Origin: Mycolicibacterium rhodesiae NBB3
GTDB taxonomy: Bacteria > Actinomycetota > Actinomycetes > Mycobacteriales > Mycobacteriaceae
Reading direction: 5' to 3'
NCBI RefSeq assembly: GCF_000230895.2
Contig: NC_016604.1
Coordinates: 3,472,001 to 3,536,000 of the forward strand
DNA length: 64,000 nt
Below are positions 42,591-51,297 of the stretch, in pieces. A model generated the notes under the pieces. The model ran no database searches. It was not told where the DNA came from and saw only the letters and a program-made list of their open reading frames with translations. The position numbers and the translations under genes are program-made. Numbering within the stretch: the first letter of the stretch is position 1; each line of letters opens with the position of its first letter.

Positions 42591-43991
42591 ATGCGTATCG
42601 CACGGCACGTCAGTGAGCTCATCGGCAATACCCCTTTGGTGCAGCTGAACTCCGTTGTGCCCGAAGGCGCCGGGACCGTCGCCGCCAAGATCGAGTACCT
42701 CAACCCCGGGGGCAGCTCCAAGGACCGCATCGCGATCAAGATGATCGATGCGGCGGAAGCCAGCGGTGAACTCAAGCCGGGGGGCACCATCGTCGAACCG
42801 ACGTCGGGCAACACCGGGGTGGGACTGGCGTTGGTGGCGCAGCAGCGCGGCTACAAATGCATCTTCGTCTGCCCCGACAAGGTCAGCGAGGACAAGCAGA
42901 ACGTGTTGCGCGCGTACGGTGCCGACGTGGTCGTGTGCCCGACAGCGGTGGCTCCCGACAATCCCGACAGCTACTACAGCGTCTCGAATCGACTGGTCGA
43001 GGAGATCGACGGCGCCTGGAAGCCCGACCAGTACTCCAACCCCATGGGACCGGCCAGCCACTACGAGACAACCGGCCCCGAGGTGTGGGCCGACACCGAC
43101 GGCAAGGTCACCCATTTCGTCGCCGGCGTCGGCACCGGCGGCACGATCACCGGAGCGGGTCGCTACCTCAAGGAAGTGTCGGACGGACGAGTGCGCATCG
43201 TCGGTGTCGACCCCGAGGGATCGGTCTATTCCGGCGGCACCGGCAGGCCGTACCTCGTGGAAGGTGTGGGCGAGGACTTCTGGCCGTCCGCCTACGATCC
43301 GTCTGTCCCCGACGAGATCATCGCGGTGTCCGACGCCGACTCGTTCGAAATGACGCGCAGGCTGGCGCGTGAAGAAGCACTCCTGGTCGGAGGATCGTGC
43401 GGCATGGCCGTCGTGGCCGCGATCAAGGTCGCTGAGAAGGCCGGCCCGGATTCGCTGGTCGTCGTTCTGTTGCCTGACGGCGGAAGAGGTTATCTGTCAA
43501 AGGTTTTCAACGACGGATGGATGTCTTCGTACGGATTCTTGCGAAGTCGGCTCGACGGTTCGGTGGAAGAGACGACCGTCGGCGAGGTGCTGCGGGGTAA
43601 GTCGGGTGCACTGCCCGACCTGGTGCACACCCACCCGTCGGAGACGGTTCGCGACGCGATCGGCATCCTGCGGGAGTACGGCGTCTCACAGATGCCGGTC
43701 GTAGGGGCCGAGCCGCCGGTGATGGCAGGCGAAGTGGCGGGCAGCGTCGCGGAGCGCGAACTGCTGTCCGCGGTCTTCGAGGGCAGGGCGAAGCTTGCCG
43801 ACGCCGTTTCTCAACACATGAGTCCGCCGCTGCCCTTGATCGGAGCGGGAGAACTCGTCAGCACCGCCGCTAAGACGCTGCGCGAATGCGATGCGGTGAT
43901 GGTCGTCGAGGAGGGCAAGCCGGTCGGCGTGCTGACCCGTCACGACCTCCTCGGGTTCCTGTCGGACGGCAGCGGGCGCCACGCGCGGTAG
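42591..43991 (+). CDS. cbs: cystathionine beta-synthase
   Basis: 466 residues. PLP-dependent fold type II domain (1-320) with the PLP lysine Lys44 in NPGGSSKDR, TSGNTGVG for phosphate contact and GTGGTITGAGRYLKE; the last 130 residues are a pair of CBS (Bateman) modules. Condenses serine and homocysteine to cystathionine in reverse transsulfuration. There is no haem domain. metB lies about 3 kb downstream in the same direction. Confidence 0.92.
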   Translation: MRIARHVSELIGNTPLVQLNSVVPEGAGTVAAKIEYLNPGGSSKDRIAIKMIDAAEASGELKPGGTIVEPTSGNTGVGLALVAQQRGYKCIFVCPDKVSEDKQNVLRAYGADVVVCPTAVAPDNPDSYYSVSNRLVEEIDGAWKPDQYSNPMGPASHYETTGPEVWADTDGKVTHFVAGVGTGGTITGAGRYLKEVSDGRVRIVGVDPEGSVYSGGTGRPYLVEGVGEDFWPSAYDPSVPDEIIAVSDADSFEMTRRLAREEALLVGGSCGMAVVAAIKVAEKAGPDSLVVVLLPDGGRGYLSKVFNDGWMSSYGFLRSRLDGSVEETTVGEVLRGKSGALPDLVHTHPSETVRDAIGILREYGVSQMPVVGAEPPVMAGEVAGSVAERELLSAVFEGRAKLADAVSQHMSPPLPLIGAGELVSTAAKTLRECDAVMVVEEGKPVGVLTRHDLLGFLSDGSGRHAR

Positions 43992-44010
43992 CCGGACTTC
44001 AAAAGTCTGG
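43992..44010 (+). terminator. weak hairpin after cbs
   Basis: CCGGACTT and AAGTCTGG pair around CAA with one mismatch, starting right after the cbs stop codon. The rest of the spacer to 44169 contains short repeats of ATCCGG and a TATCGT hexamer that may be the next promoter. Confidence 0.4.
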
Positions 44011-44169
44011 CAAACAATCCGGCCTTCCGGTTCACAATCCGGCGGTTACCAGGGCATTTCGCTGTTTCGCCACGTAGTCAACTTCCGTACCGAAAACGCT
44101 GCACGAAGCGACATCTCAGGTATCGTAAGCACGCTCGTTGCCAGCTAAGACAGAGACTGGAAGGCGCCC

Positions 44170-44517
44170 ATGACCAATCAACCGCCCCCCGGGAATTACC
44201 CACCTCCGCCGCCGCCGAGCGGTGGCACTCCGCCGCCCCCTCCGGGCGGAGCGCCGGCGGGTCAACCGAACAACAACCTCGTCTTGGGCATTCTGGTGAC
44301 GGTGTTGTGCTGCCTTCCGCTCGGAATCGTGTCGATCGTGAAATCCACTCAGGTCTCCGGCCTGTGGGCTCAGGGCCGCACCGCCGAGGCGCAGCAGGCG
44401 GCCGACGATGCGAAGAAATACGCGATCTGGGGCGCGATCGCGGGTGTCATCGTCTTCGTGATCGTCATCATCTTCAATCTCGTCGTCGGCTTCAGCGCGA
44501 CGTCCAGTTACTCCTAG
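44170..44517 (+). CDS. CD225/dispanin-family membrane protein
   Basis: 115 residues. A proline-rich cytoplasmic start (about 35 residues of PPP/GG) precedes two membrane helices with the CD225 pattern NNLVLGILVTVLCCLPLGIVSIVKSTQVSGLWAQGRTAEAQQAADDAKKYAIWGAI. Eukaryotic relatives (IFITM) remodel membranes; bacterial members are of unknown function. Together with the next three genes it forms a run of Pro-rich membrane proteins between cbs and metB. Confidence 0.82.
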   Translation: MTNQPPPGNYPPPPPPSGGTPPPPPGGAPAGQPNNNLVLGILVTVLCCLPLGIVSIVKSTQVSGLWAQGRTAEAQQAADDAKKYAIWGAIAGVIVFVIVIIFNLVVGFSATSSYS

Positions 44518-44541
44518 CGTTCACTGACGAATGCGGCTGAC

Positions 44542-44576
44542 GCGGAACCGAGCGGCGCTTGCGCCCTCGGTTCCGC
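44542..44576 (+). terminator. terminator after the CD225 gene
   Basis: GCGGAACCGAG and CTCGGTTCCGC form a perfect 11-bp stem with a 13-nt loop, followed shortly by CTTTTG. The rest of the 189-bp spacer holds the promoter and GAAAGGAAAGG ribosome site of the next gene. Confidence 0.7.
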
Positions 44577-44706
44577 TGTGCTTTTGACGGCCGACCGCCA
44601 TCTCGCCACCGGCAGTAGGGATTTGCTTCACCCGCAATGTGCCGATGAAACACCATCAGTGAAACCACCGTCGTGCAACCAAAATCCTTGAAAGGAAAGG
44701 CAAGTC

Positions 44707-45684
44707 ATGAGTGATCAACCGCCTCCTCCTCCGGGTGGCAATTACCCGCCACCTCAGCCCCCGCCGGGTGGCAATTACCCGCCACCTCAGCCCCCGCCGG
44801 GTGGCAATTACCCGCCCCCGCCGGGCGGTGGATACGCACCCCCGCCGCCCCAGTCGGGACCGGGCGGTTATCCGCCGCCACAACAAGGGGCCTATCCGCC
44901 GCCGCAGCAAGGAGGCTATCCGCCGCCGCAGCAAGGGGGCTATCCGGCCGCTGGTGGGTACCCACCCGCAGGCCCGGGTCTGCCTGGCTCGCAAGACCTT
45001 AACGTCGGCGAAGCGTTTTCGTGGGCGTGGAACAAGTTCACCAAGAACGCGGCCGCGCTGATCGTTCCGGCGCTCGTCTACGGCGTCATCATCGGGATCC
45101 TGGCCGGCGCCACGTATGGGCTGGCATTCGCGCTCGCACCGACATCCTACGAGTCCTACGGCGACTACAGCTACAGCTATGAAGCCGGCTTCGGCTTCAT
45201 GAGCTTCCTTGCGCTCGGTATCGGCTACATCATCCTGATCGTGGTCGCCGCGGCGATCCAATCCGCTTATCTCGGTGGACTATTGGACATCGCCAACGGT
45301 CAGCCGGTGACCGCCGGGTCGTTTTTCAAGCCGCGCAACACCGTACCGGTGATCATTGCGACCCTGATCATCGGAATCGCATCCGCCATCGGCTCGTTCT
45401 GCTTCATCCTCGGTCTCGTCATCGGCATCTTCACGCTGTTCACCACGATCATCATCGTCGAGCGCAACGTGCCGCCGATCGAGGCGATCAAGCAGAGCAT
45501 CGACATCGCCAAGAACAACTTCGTCCAGGTGCTACTGGTCTGGCTGGTGGCCGGAGTGATCGGCGTCGTCGGTGCGCTGGCCTGCGGCATCGGCCTGATC
45601 GTCGCTATCCCGGTCGCCGCACTGTTTTTGGTGTACGCCTACCGGCACCTCACCCGCGGGCAGATTGCGCCGTTGACCCCGTAA
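44707..45684 (+). CDS. proline/glycine-rich multi-pass membrane protein
   Basis: 325 residues. The first 97 are low-complexity repeats (GGNYPPPQPP and YPPPQQGG). The remainder has about six helices in a pattern seen in DUF975/GPDP membrane-domain-like proteins (LNVGEAFSWAWNKFTKNAAALIVPALV... IIIVERNVPPIEAIKQSIDIAKNNFVQVLLVWL). M. tuberculosis has related Pro-Gly-rich membrane proteins such as Rv2560 (from memory). Function unknown; possibly a scaffold at the pole or septum. Confidence 0.75.
   Translation: MSDQPPPPPGGNYPPPQPPPGGNYPPPQPPPGGNYPPPPGGGYAPPPPQSGPGGYPPPQQGAYPPPQQGGYPPPQQGGYPAAGGYPPAGPGLPGSQDLNVGEAFSWAWNKFTKNAAALIVPALVYGVIIGILAGATYGLAFALAPTSYESYGDYSYSYEAGFGFMSFLALGIGYIILIVVAAAIQSAYLGGLLDIANGQPVTAGSFFKPRNTVPVIIATLIIGIASAIGSFCFILGLVIGIFTLFTTIIIVERNVPPIEAIKQSIDIAKNNFVQVLLVWLVAGVIGVVGALACGIGLIVAIPVAALFLVYAYRHLTRGQIAPLTP
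44731..44817 (+). repeat. in-frame 33-bp tandem repeat
   Basis: Unit of 33 bp encoding PGGNYPPPQPP: two exact copies (44731-44763, 44764-44796) and a partial third to 44817. Exact DNA identity, not just the peptide, is kept, so copy number may vary between strains. Confidence 0.85.
44869..44940 (+). repeat. in-frame 24-bp tandem repeat
   Basis: Three near-identical 24-bp units encoding YPPPQQG(A/G), differing by a few third-position bases, followed by a diverged YPAAGG unit. Confidence 0.8.
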
Positions 45685-45689
45685 CCGTT

Positions 45690-45729
45690 GCAGCCCCGGT
45701 CTGCGCCGGCCGGCGCAGACCGGGGCTGC
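45690..45729. terminator. 40-bp perfect palindrome after the Pro-rich gene
   Basis: The arms GCAGCCCCGGTCTGCGCCGG and its exact complement meet without a loop, so all 40 bases are self-complementary; a folded RNA would open a small loop of about four bases. It begins six bases after the stop codon at 45682-45684. No T-tract follows. Confidence 0.75.
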
Positions 45730-45803
45730 GCGAATCTCTGCGCCGTCGCGATCACTTCTCCTAAGCTGCGACCAGTCGCGCTGGATTGACAGTTAGGGCA
45801 ATC

Positions 45804-46382
45804 GTGACCAGTCAGCTGCCACCGCCACCATCGGGAAGTGGCTTCGGACCGACCGCGTCCGCACCGCCCTACGCGCCGTCCCAGGATGGCTTCGCCCGGG
45901 GGCCGGCGGGCGGCCCTGACTCGAGCGACTACACGTCGTGGTTCACTCGCGTACTCGCCTATGTGATCGACGTCTTTCCGGTATGCCTTCTCACAGCGAT
46001 CGGCGGGGTCGCCCTCGCCGCGTTCCAGAAGGTCGAAACGGTGTGCATAGCCGAGGTCTGCGCCACCGGCAACAACGGTCCGTCCTTGATCGCATGGATC
46101 ATCTTCTCGGTCTGCGTTGTGATCGCCGTGGTGTTCTCGTTGTGGAATCACGTAGTGCGGCAAGGTAATACCGGTTCGAGCATCGGCAAGCAGATCATGA
46201 AGTTCAAGGTCGTCGATGAGCTGACCCGGCAGCCGATCGGTGCAGGCAAGTCGTTCGTTCGCCAGATCGCACATGCGGTCGACGGTCTCATCTGCTACAT
46301 CGGGTTCCTGTTCCCGCTGTGGGATGCCAAGCGCCAGACGATTGCCGACAAGCTCATGAAGACCGTCTGCGTGCCCTCCTAG
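45804..46382 (+). CDS. RDD-family membrane protein, Pra-like (copy 1)
   Basis: 192 residues from GTG at 45804 (TTAGGGCA upstream). Short Pro/Gly-rich start, then an RDD domain: SWFTRVLAYVIDVFPVCLL with the signature Arg and Asp, GNTGSSIGKQIMKFKVVDELTRQPIG, and FPLWDAKRQTIADKLMKTVCVPS. The domain closely resembles that of the proline-rich antigen Pra (Rv1078), the only gene at this place in H37Rv. RDD proteins may be transporters; function here is unknown. Confidence 0.82.
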   Translation: MTSQLPPPPSGSGFGPTASAPPYAPSQDGFARGPAGGPDSSDYTSWFTRVLAYVIDVFPVCLLTAIGGVALAAFQKVETVCIAEVCATGNNGPSLIAWIIFSVCVVIAVVFSLWNHVVRQGNTGSSIGKQIMKFKVVDELTRQPIGAGKSFVRQIAHAVDGLICYIGFLFPLWDAKRQTIADKLMKTVCVPS

Positions 46383-46464
46383 ACCGCCCCGCGACAGCCT
46401 CCCTGCGGCCGGGCACCGGCCGATAAGATCATGCGGATTGTTTCGCAACGGGGGAGGTACCGGG

Positions 46465-47058
46465 GTGACCGCACCACCGCCGCCTGCTCCGAATCCGCTG
46501 GACCCTCCGGGGTCCGCGTCCCCTGTCGTGGTGCTCCCGAAGGACTCCTATACGCCCTGGCTCACCCGAGTGTTCGCGTTCGTCATCGACTGGGCACCGA
46601 TCTGGGTGATCGTTCTGATCCCATTCGTCGGCCTTCTGGTCGCGGGCGACATGGCGTGCATCGACAACATCTACGGCAGCGGACAGGGCTACTGCTCGGC
46701 GGCGGTCTCGGACTTCTGGACGTATGTCCAGTTCATTGCGCTGCTGCCCGGCACCGTCTACTTCATCTGGAACTTCTGTTACCGACAGGGCCGAACGGGT
46801 CAGAGCGTCGGTAAGACGGTGATGAAGTTCAAGGTGGTCAGCGAGAAGTCCTGGCAGCCCATCGGCTTCTGGCTGTCGTTGGTCCGTCAGATCGCCCACT
46901 ACGTGGACCAGCTCATCTGTTACGTCGGATATCTGTGGCCGCTGTGGGACGGCAAACGTCAAACCCTGGCGGACAAGATACTGGGTACCGTCTGCATTCC
47001 GTTTGAGGCATCGCCGACCACGCGCCTGCCCGACCCGTCAGGATCGTCGTTACCCTGA
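46465..47058 (+). CDS. RDD-family membrane protein, Pra-like (copy 2)
   Basis: 197 residues from GTG at 46465, with GGGGGAGG nine bases upstream. RDD domain as in the preceding gene (PWLTRVFAFVIDWAP, GRTGQSVGKTVMKFKVVSEKSWQPIG, WPLWDGKRQTLADKILGTVCIPF), with an N-terminal PPPPAPNPLDPPG stretch. Either copy could be the orthologue of Pra. The two adjacent copies suggest a local duplication and later divergence. Confidence 0.82.
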   Translation: MTAPPPPAPNPLDPPGSASPVVVLPKDSYTPWLTRVFAFVIDWAPIWVIVLIPFVGLLVAGDMACIDNIYGSGQGYCSAAVSDFWTYVQFIALLPGTVYFIWNFCYRQGRTGQSVGKTVMKFKVVSEKSWQPIGFWLSLVRQIAHYVDQLICYVGYLWPLWDGKRQTLADKILGTVCIPFEASPTTRLPDPSGSSLP

Positions 47059-47064
47059 TCGGTG

Positions 47065-48219
47065 ATGACTGAACACCACAGGTTCCGGGGCCTTGCCACC
47101 AAGGCCATCCACGCGGGTTTCCGGCCGGACGCGGCGACCGGGGCCGTCAATGCCCCGATATACGCCAGCTCCACCTTCGCGCAGGACGGTGTCGGTGGGC
47201 TGCGCGGCGGATACGAGTACGCGCGTACCGGCAATCCGACCCGAGCCGCGCTGGAAGCGTCGCTCGCCGCCGTCGAGGAGGCCGAATACGGACGGGCGTT
47301 CGCCTCGGGCATGGCGGCCACCGACTGTGCCTTGCGCGCAGTGTTGCGCCCGGGTGATCACGTGGTGATCCCCGACGACGCCTACGGTGGGACGTTCCGG
47401 TTGATCGACAAGGTCTTCACCCAGTGGGGCATCACCTATACCGCGGTGTCGCTGGCCGACCTCGACGAGGTTCGGGCCGCGATCACCCCGCAGACGAAGC
47501 TGATCTGGGTGGAGACGCCGACCAATCCGTTACTGTCGATCGCGGATATCGCGGGCATCGCTCAGATCGCCTCGACGTCGGCCATAAAACTGTTGGTGGA
47601 CAACACATTTGCCTCACCCGCATTGCAGCAACCGCTGACGCTCGGCGCGGACATCGTTCTGCATTCCACGACCAAGTACATCGGCGGCCATTCGGACGTC
47701 GTCGGTGGTGCGCTGCTGACCAGCGATGAAGAACTCGACACGGCATTCGCATTCCTTCAGAACGGGGCGGGTGCGGTCGCGGGACCGTTCGACGCCTACC
47801 TGACCATGCGCGGGCTCAAGACGCTGGCGCTGCGGATGCGCCAACACTCCGAAAACGCCACCCTGGTCGCCGATTTTCTTGCCAACCATCCGGCGATCTC
47901 GTCGGTGCTGTATCCAGGGCTGCCGAGCCACCCGGGTCACGAAGTCGCCGCGAAGCAGATGAGCGCATTCGGCGGCATGGTCTCGGTACGGATGGCGGGC
48001 GGCCCCGACGCCGCCCGAAAGTTGTGCGCGAGCACCGAGATCTTCATCCTCGCCGAGTCGCTCGGGGGAGTCGAGTCACTGATCGAACACCCCGGCGCGA
48101 TGACACACGCCTCGACGGCCGGGTCCCAGCTGGAGGTCCCCGACGACCTTGTCCGCCTGTCGGTCGGCATCGAGGATTCGACTGACCTGCTCGCCGATCT
48201 GGAGCAGGCGCTAGGTTAG
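47065..48219 (+). CDS. metB: cystathionine gamma-synthase
   Basis: 384 residues from ATG at 47065. Cys/Met-metabolism PLP enzyme: EYARTGNPTRAALEASLAAVE, GMAATDCALRA, VDNTFASP and the PLP lysine Lys204 in HSTTKYIGGHSD; C-terminal SLGGVESLIEHPGAMTHAS. Joins an activated homoserine with cysteine to give cystathionine, or acts as gamma-lyase in the reverse direction. Together with cbs it completes transsulfuration at this locus. Nine bases overlap the opposing gene. Confidence 0.9.
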   Translation: MTEHHRFRGLATKAIHAGFRPDAATGAVNAPIYASSTFAQDGVGGLRGGYEYARTGNPTRAALEASLAAVEEAEYGRAFASGMAATDCALRAVLRPGDHVVIPDDAYGGTFRLIDKVFTQWGITYTAVSLADLDEVRAAITPQTKLIWVETPTNPLLSIADIAGIAQIASTSAIKLLVDNTFASPALQQPLTLGADIVLHSTTKYIGGHSDVVGGALLTSDEELDTAFAFLQNGAGAVAGPFDAYLTMRGLKTLALRMRQHSENATLVADFLANHPAISSVLYPGLPSHPGHEVAAKQMSAFGGMVSVRMAGGPDAARKLCASTEIFILAESLGGVESLIEHPGAMTHASTAGSQLEVPDDLVRLSVGIEDSTDLLADLEQALG

Positions 48220-48873
48220 CGTCGTCCGTATCGCCGACGCGGTGACCGCCAGATTCACCTCGGAGAGTCCGGTCGGATACTCGTCAACCCAACTGCCGCT
48301 TGCGATCTCGCCGGCACGGGCGTGCACCCACCGCCACCCGCGATCGTTGAGGGACAGCAGTGCGCCCAGCCCGTCGGCAGCATGCAGCAGCGTGACGATC
48401 GCCGCGGTCGACGGAGTCGGCGGTCGCCGGTCGAACAGGGCAGCCAGCAACGCGGATCTGGCCTGACCCGCCCGTTCGCGGTTCGTCAGCGGCCACGCGT
48501 ACGGATGGGTGAATCGATTGGCCTGCAGGCGAATACGCCGGATCTGACCGGTCTGCTCCAGATGGAGCGTGAGGACATCCTCGGTGCTCTTGGACAGCTT
48601 CTTCACCGCGGTTACCGGCCGCAGCGGGCGTCGCTGCAGAAGCCGAAACGCAGGTTCGACAACCCGATCGGGCACACCTGGTGCCGAGAGTGCGATCAGC
48701 CGGCCGGGTTCGACGCCTTCCTCAGCGACGGCGGGCCTGATTCTGCATGCATATGCCAGGTCGAGCAGGACCGCAGCCGCGAGGACACGCTCACGCCGCT
48801 GACGTTCCAGCGCGGGCTGCGCCGACGCGTTGTCGAGCAGAAGCAGCAGCAGGTCCTCGGCGATCTGCGCCAT
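48211..48873 (-). CDS. GPP34 (GOLPH3-like) family protein
   Basis: 220 residues. The start IAEDLLLLLLDNASAQPAL, the LAAAVLLDLAY block and the late LSLNDRGWRWVHARAGEIASGSW are typical of the GPP34 family, which in eukaryotes binds phosphatidylinositol 4-phosphate at the Golgi. Actinobacterial members are common and of unknown function, perhaps membrane-phospholipid binding. No counterpart is recalled between metB and greA in H37Rv, so it looks inserted. Confidence 0.75.
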   Translation of the reverse strand: MAQIAEDLLLLLLDNASAQPALERQRRERVLAAAVLLDLAYACRIRPAVAEEGVEPGRLIALSAPGVPDRVVEPAFRLLQRRPLRPVTAVKKLSKSTEDVLTLHLEQTGQIRRIRLQANRFTHPYAWPLTNRERAGQARSALLAALFDRRPPTPSTAAIVTLLHAADGLGALLSLNDRGWRWVHARAGEIASGSWVDEYPTGLSEVNLAVTASAIRTTLT

Positions 48874-48910
48874 AGTCCGGACTGTAGTGCGAACCGCCGG
48901 CGGGCCCGCC

Positions 48911-49405
48911 TCAGGAGTGGTAGGGCTCGGCGCTGAGAAGTGTCACCTTGACGGTGTTGCCGTTGGGAATCGTGTACGAGCGAACCTCGCCGACCTTCGC
49001 GTCGATGAGCGCTTCGCCCAGTGGCGACTTCGGCGAGTACACCTCCAGCTTTCCGTCGCTCACACCCTCCTGGCGGGTGGCGATCAGGAAGGTCTCGGTG
49101 TCGTTCTTGTCGTCGCCGTACTGCACCTTCACCACCGAGCCGGGCAGTGCCACCCCCGACTGTTTGGGGGCTTCACCGACCTTGGCGTTGTTCAGCAGCT
49201 CCTGCAACTGGCGGATGCGGGCTTCTTCCTGACCCTGCTGCTCGCGCGCCGCGTGGTAGCCACCGTTTTCGCGGAGGTCGCCTTCCTCGCGGCGGTCGTT
49301 GATCTCGGCGGCAATGACCGGTCGATTGGCGATCAGCTGATCGAGCTCGGCCTTCAGCCGGTCGTGTGCTTCCTCCGTCAGCCACGTCACCTGCGTGTCG
49401 GTCAT
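48911..49405 (-). CDS. greA: transcript cleavage factor GreA
   Basis: 164 residues. N-terminal coiled coil with the acidic tip [16 protein letters not shown], and the C-terminal FKBP-like domain ending [19 protein letters not shown]. Binds the RNA polymerase secondary channel and restarts backtracked complexes by RNA cleavage. Corresponds to Rv1080c. Its 5' region to 49641 is non-coding and AT-richer. Confidence 0.93.
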   Translation of the reverse strand: MTDTQVTWLTEEAHDRLKAELDQLIANRPVIAAEINDRREEGDLRENGGYHAAREQQGQEEARIRQLQELLNNAKVGEAPKQSGVALPGSVVKVQYGDDKNDTETFLIATRQEGVSDGKLEVYSPKSPLGEALIDAKVGEVRSYTIPNGNTVKVTLLSAEPYHS

Positions 49406-49530
49406 GATGTCGCGCTCCTTCGTTGTTGCTCTCGCGCTTTTCTCGCGTAAGAAGTCTCGTGTTTCGGCGCCGGGAGCTCTACGTGTATTGCCGCGGTCGT
49501 CAACGCCAAATCAGCGCACCAAATGCAGCA

Positions 49531-49559
49531 ATACACGGTCCCAGCGGGGAACCGTGTAT
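49531..49559 (-). terminator. hairpin between the DUF4307 gene and greA
   Basis: ATACACGGT and ACCGTGTAT pair perfectly around an 11-nt GC-rich centre that can extend the stem. It lies beyond the stop of the minus-strand gene at 49642 and upstream of greA, so it probably separates the two. Nothing else coding is seen in 49406-49641. Confidence 0.55.
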
Positions 49560-49641
49560 CGATCCATGGTAGCACCGCGCGGACGACGAATTTTCACGTA
49601 TTCGCAGTTCGGCGTTTGTTGTATTTGCCTCACGACGCGTT

Positions 49642-50061
49642 TCAGGGCGCCACCAGGTAGGCCGGGACGTCGGTGCCGCAGCCGTACACATCGCCGACCA
49701 CCGGTGGCTTGCGCGATCTCACGGCGGCCGTCACCTGCACTGTTTTCTGCGTCGACGGTCCGATGAGCACTTCGCGGCGACCGGTTTCGCTGCCGTCGAT
49801 CGCCCGCGCCCGCACGATGCACACCACCGGCTCCGCGGGATCGGACCGGGTGACGCTGATCGTGACCTCGACGGTCTGGTCGTCGAGGAGCCGATAGCCG
49901 CTCAGCTCGCCCTCGGCGGGGTTGTCGAACCGGCCGAAGGCGACGACCGCGACGACGATCCCGGCGACCAGGACCAGCACGGTCAGGCCGCCGGCGAGCA
50001 GGCGGCGCTGACGGCGGGTCAGCCGTTGCTGCCCGTAGCGGGCAGAAGGACGCTCGATCAT
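49642..50061 (-). CDS. DUF4307 membrane protein (Rv1081c-type)
   Basis: 139 residues: a basic cytoplasmic start (RYGQQRLTRRQRRLL), one membrane helix (about residues 22-44) and an extracytoplasmic beta-rich domain with two cysteines (PVVCIVRARAIDG and VYGCGTDVP). Conserved in actinobacteria as DUF4307 next to mca; function unknown. Divergent from mca. Confidence 0.8.
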   Translation of the reverse strand: MIERPSARYGQQRLTRRQRRLLAGGLTVLVLVAGIVVAVVAFGRFDNPAEGELSGYRLLDDQTVEVTISVTRSDPAEPVVCIVRARAIDGSETGRREVLIGPSTQKTVQVTAAVRSRKPPVVGDVYGCGTDVPAYLVAP

Positions 50062-50173
50062 CTAGTTTTCATGCCCGTCGGTCGGATCGATCTACAGAAC
50101 TGGAACTATAGGGCTACTCGTATCGGTTGAAATCTCTCGGGAATGTCGGCTGACGGACATATTCGAGAAGCAG

Positions 50174-51061
50174 ATGAGGCAGAACAGGTTGAGTGAACTG
50201 CGGTTGATGGCGGTGCACGCCCACCCGGACGACGAGTCCAGCAAGGGTGCGGCGACGACGGCGCGCTACGCGGACGAGGGCGCACGCGTCATTGTGGTGA
50301 CGCTCACCGGAGGTGAGCGCGGTGACATCCTCAACCCGGCGATGGACCTGCCCGACGTGCACGGCCGGATGAGCGAGATCCGGCGCGACGAGATGGCCAA
50401 GGCGGCCGAGATCCTCGGCGTCGAGCACCACTGGCTCGGCTTCGTCGACTCAGGCCTGCCGGAGGGCGATCCGCCGCCGCCGCTGCCCGAGGGATGCTTC
50501 GCCCTGGTGCCGCTCGAGGAGCCCACCGAATCGCTGGTGCGCGTCATCCGCGAGTTCCGGCCCCACGTGATGACCACCTATGACGAAAACGGCGGCTATC
50601 CGCATCCCGACCACATCCGATGCCACCAGGTCTCGGTGGCCGCGTATGAGGCGGCGGCCGACCACCGGCTGTTCCCCGACGCGGGGGAGCCGTGGGCGGT
50701 GCAGAAGCTGTACTACAACCACGGTTTCCTGCGAAAGCGCATGCAGCTGATCCAGGACGAGTTCGCCAAACACGGCGAGGTGGGCCCGTTCGAGAAATGG
50801 CTCAAGCACTGGGAAGCCGACCACGACATCTTCGAGAAGCGCGTGACCACCCGCGTCGAATGCGCGAAGTACTTCGCCCAGCGCGATGATGCGCTACGCG
50901 CGCACGCGACCCAGATCGACCCCAAGGGCGACTTCTTCCGTGCTCCGATCGAATGGCAGCAACGGCTCTGGCCGACAGAGGAATTCGAGTTGGCCCGCTC
51001 GCGGGTCCCGGTGTCGCTACCCGAGGCGGATCTGTTCGCCGGAATCGAGATCGACGAATGA
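50174..51061 (+). CDS. mca: mycothiol S-conjugate amidase
   Basis: 295 residues from ATG at 50174; the family usually begins at [15 protein letters not shown], which would correspond to the TTG at 50189. Zinc site AHPDDE (His17, Asp20) and His147 in [12 protein letters not shown]. Cleaves the amide of mycothiol conjugates so that mercapturic acids are exported, part of electrophile and drug detoxification. Overlaps the next gene by ATGA. Confidence 0.93.
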   Translation: MRQNRLSELRLMAVHAHPDDESSKGAATTARYADEGARVIVVTLTGGERGDILNPAMDLPDVHGRMSEIRRDEMAKAAEILGVEHHWLGFVDSGLPEGDPPPPLPEGCFALVPLEEPTESLVRVIREFRPHVMTTYDENGGYPHPDHIRCHQVSVAAYEAAADHRLFPDAGEPWAVQKLYYNHGFLRKRMQLIQDEFAKHGEVGPFEKWLKHWEADHDIFEKRVTTRVECAKYFAQRDDALRAHATQIDPKGDFFRAPIEWQQRLWPTEEFELARSRVPVSLPEADLFAGIEIDE

Positions 51062-51297
51062 ACGACATCGCGCTCATGGTCCTCACCCTGCTGGCCCAGG
51101 ACGAGCCACGCGAGACCGGCCCCGAATTCGGCAAAGCCAGTCCGTTCGGTCTGTTGGTCGTCGTGCTGTTGCTGATCGGCACGTTCCTGCTCGTCCGGTC
51201 GATGAACCGGCACCTGCGCAAGCTGCCGAAGTCGTTCGACGATGCCGACGATCCCGGCGAGGGTGAGGACGGCGAGAGCAAGCGTGAGTCCGGCTGA
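51058..51297 (+). CDS. small single-helix membrane protein (Rv1083-type)
   Basis: 79 residues from the ATG within the mca stop. One hydrophobic helix (about residues 29-46, [17 protein letters not shown]) followed by a basic then acidic tail ([22 protein letters not shown]). No known domain. Conserved position after mca suggests a partner that tethers Mca or the next protein to the membrane; this is inference. It overlaps the next gene by 14 bases. Confidence 0.78.
   Translation: MNDIALMVLTLLAQDEPRETGPEFGKASPFGLLVVVLLLIGTFLLVRSMNRHLRKLPKSFDDADDPGEGEDGESKRESG

Noticed and set aside
44731..44940. CRISPR-like array of short repeats
   Set aside because: Repeats are contiguous, in-frame and encode Pro/Gly peptides; there are no spacers.
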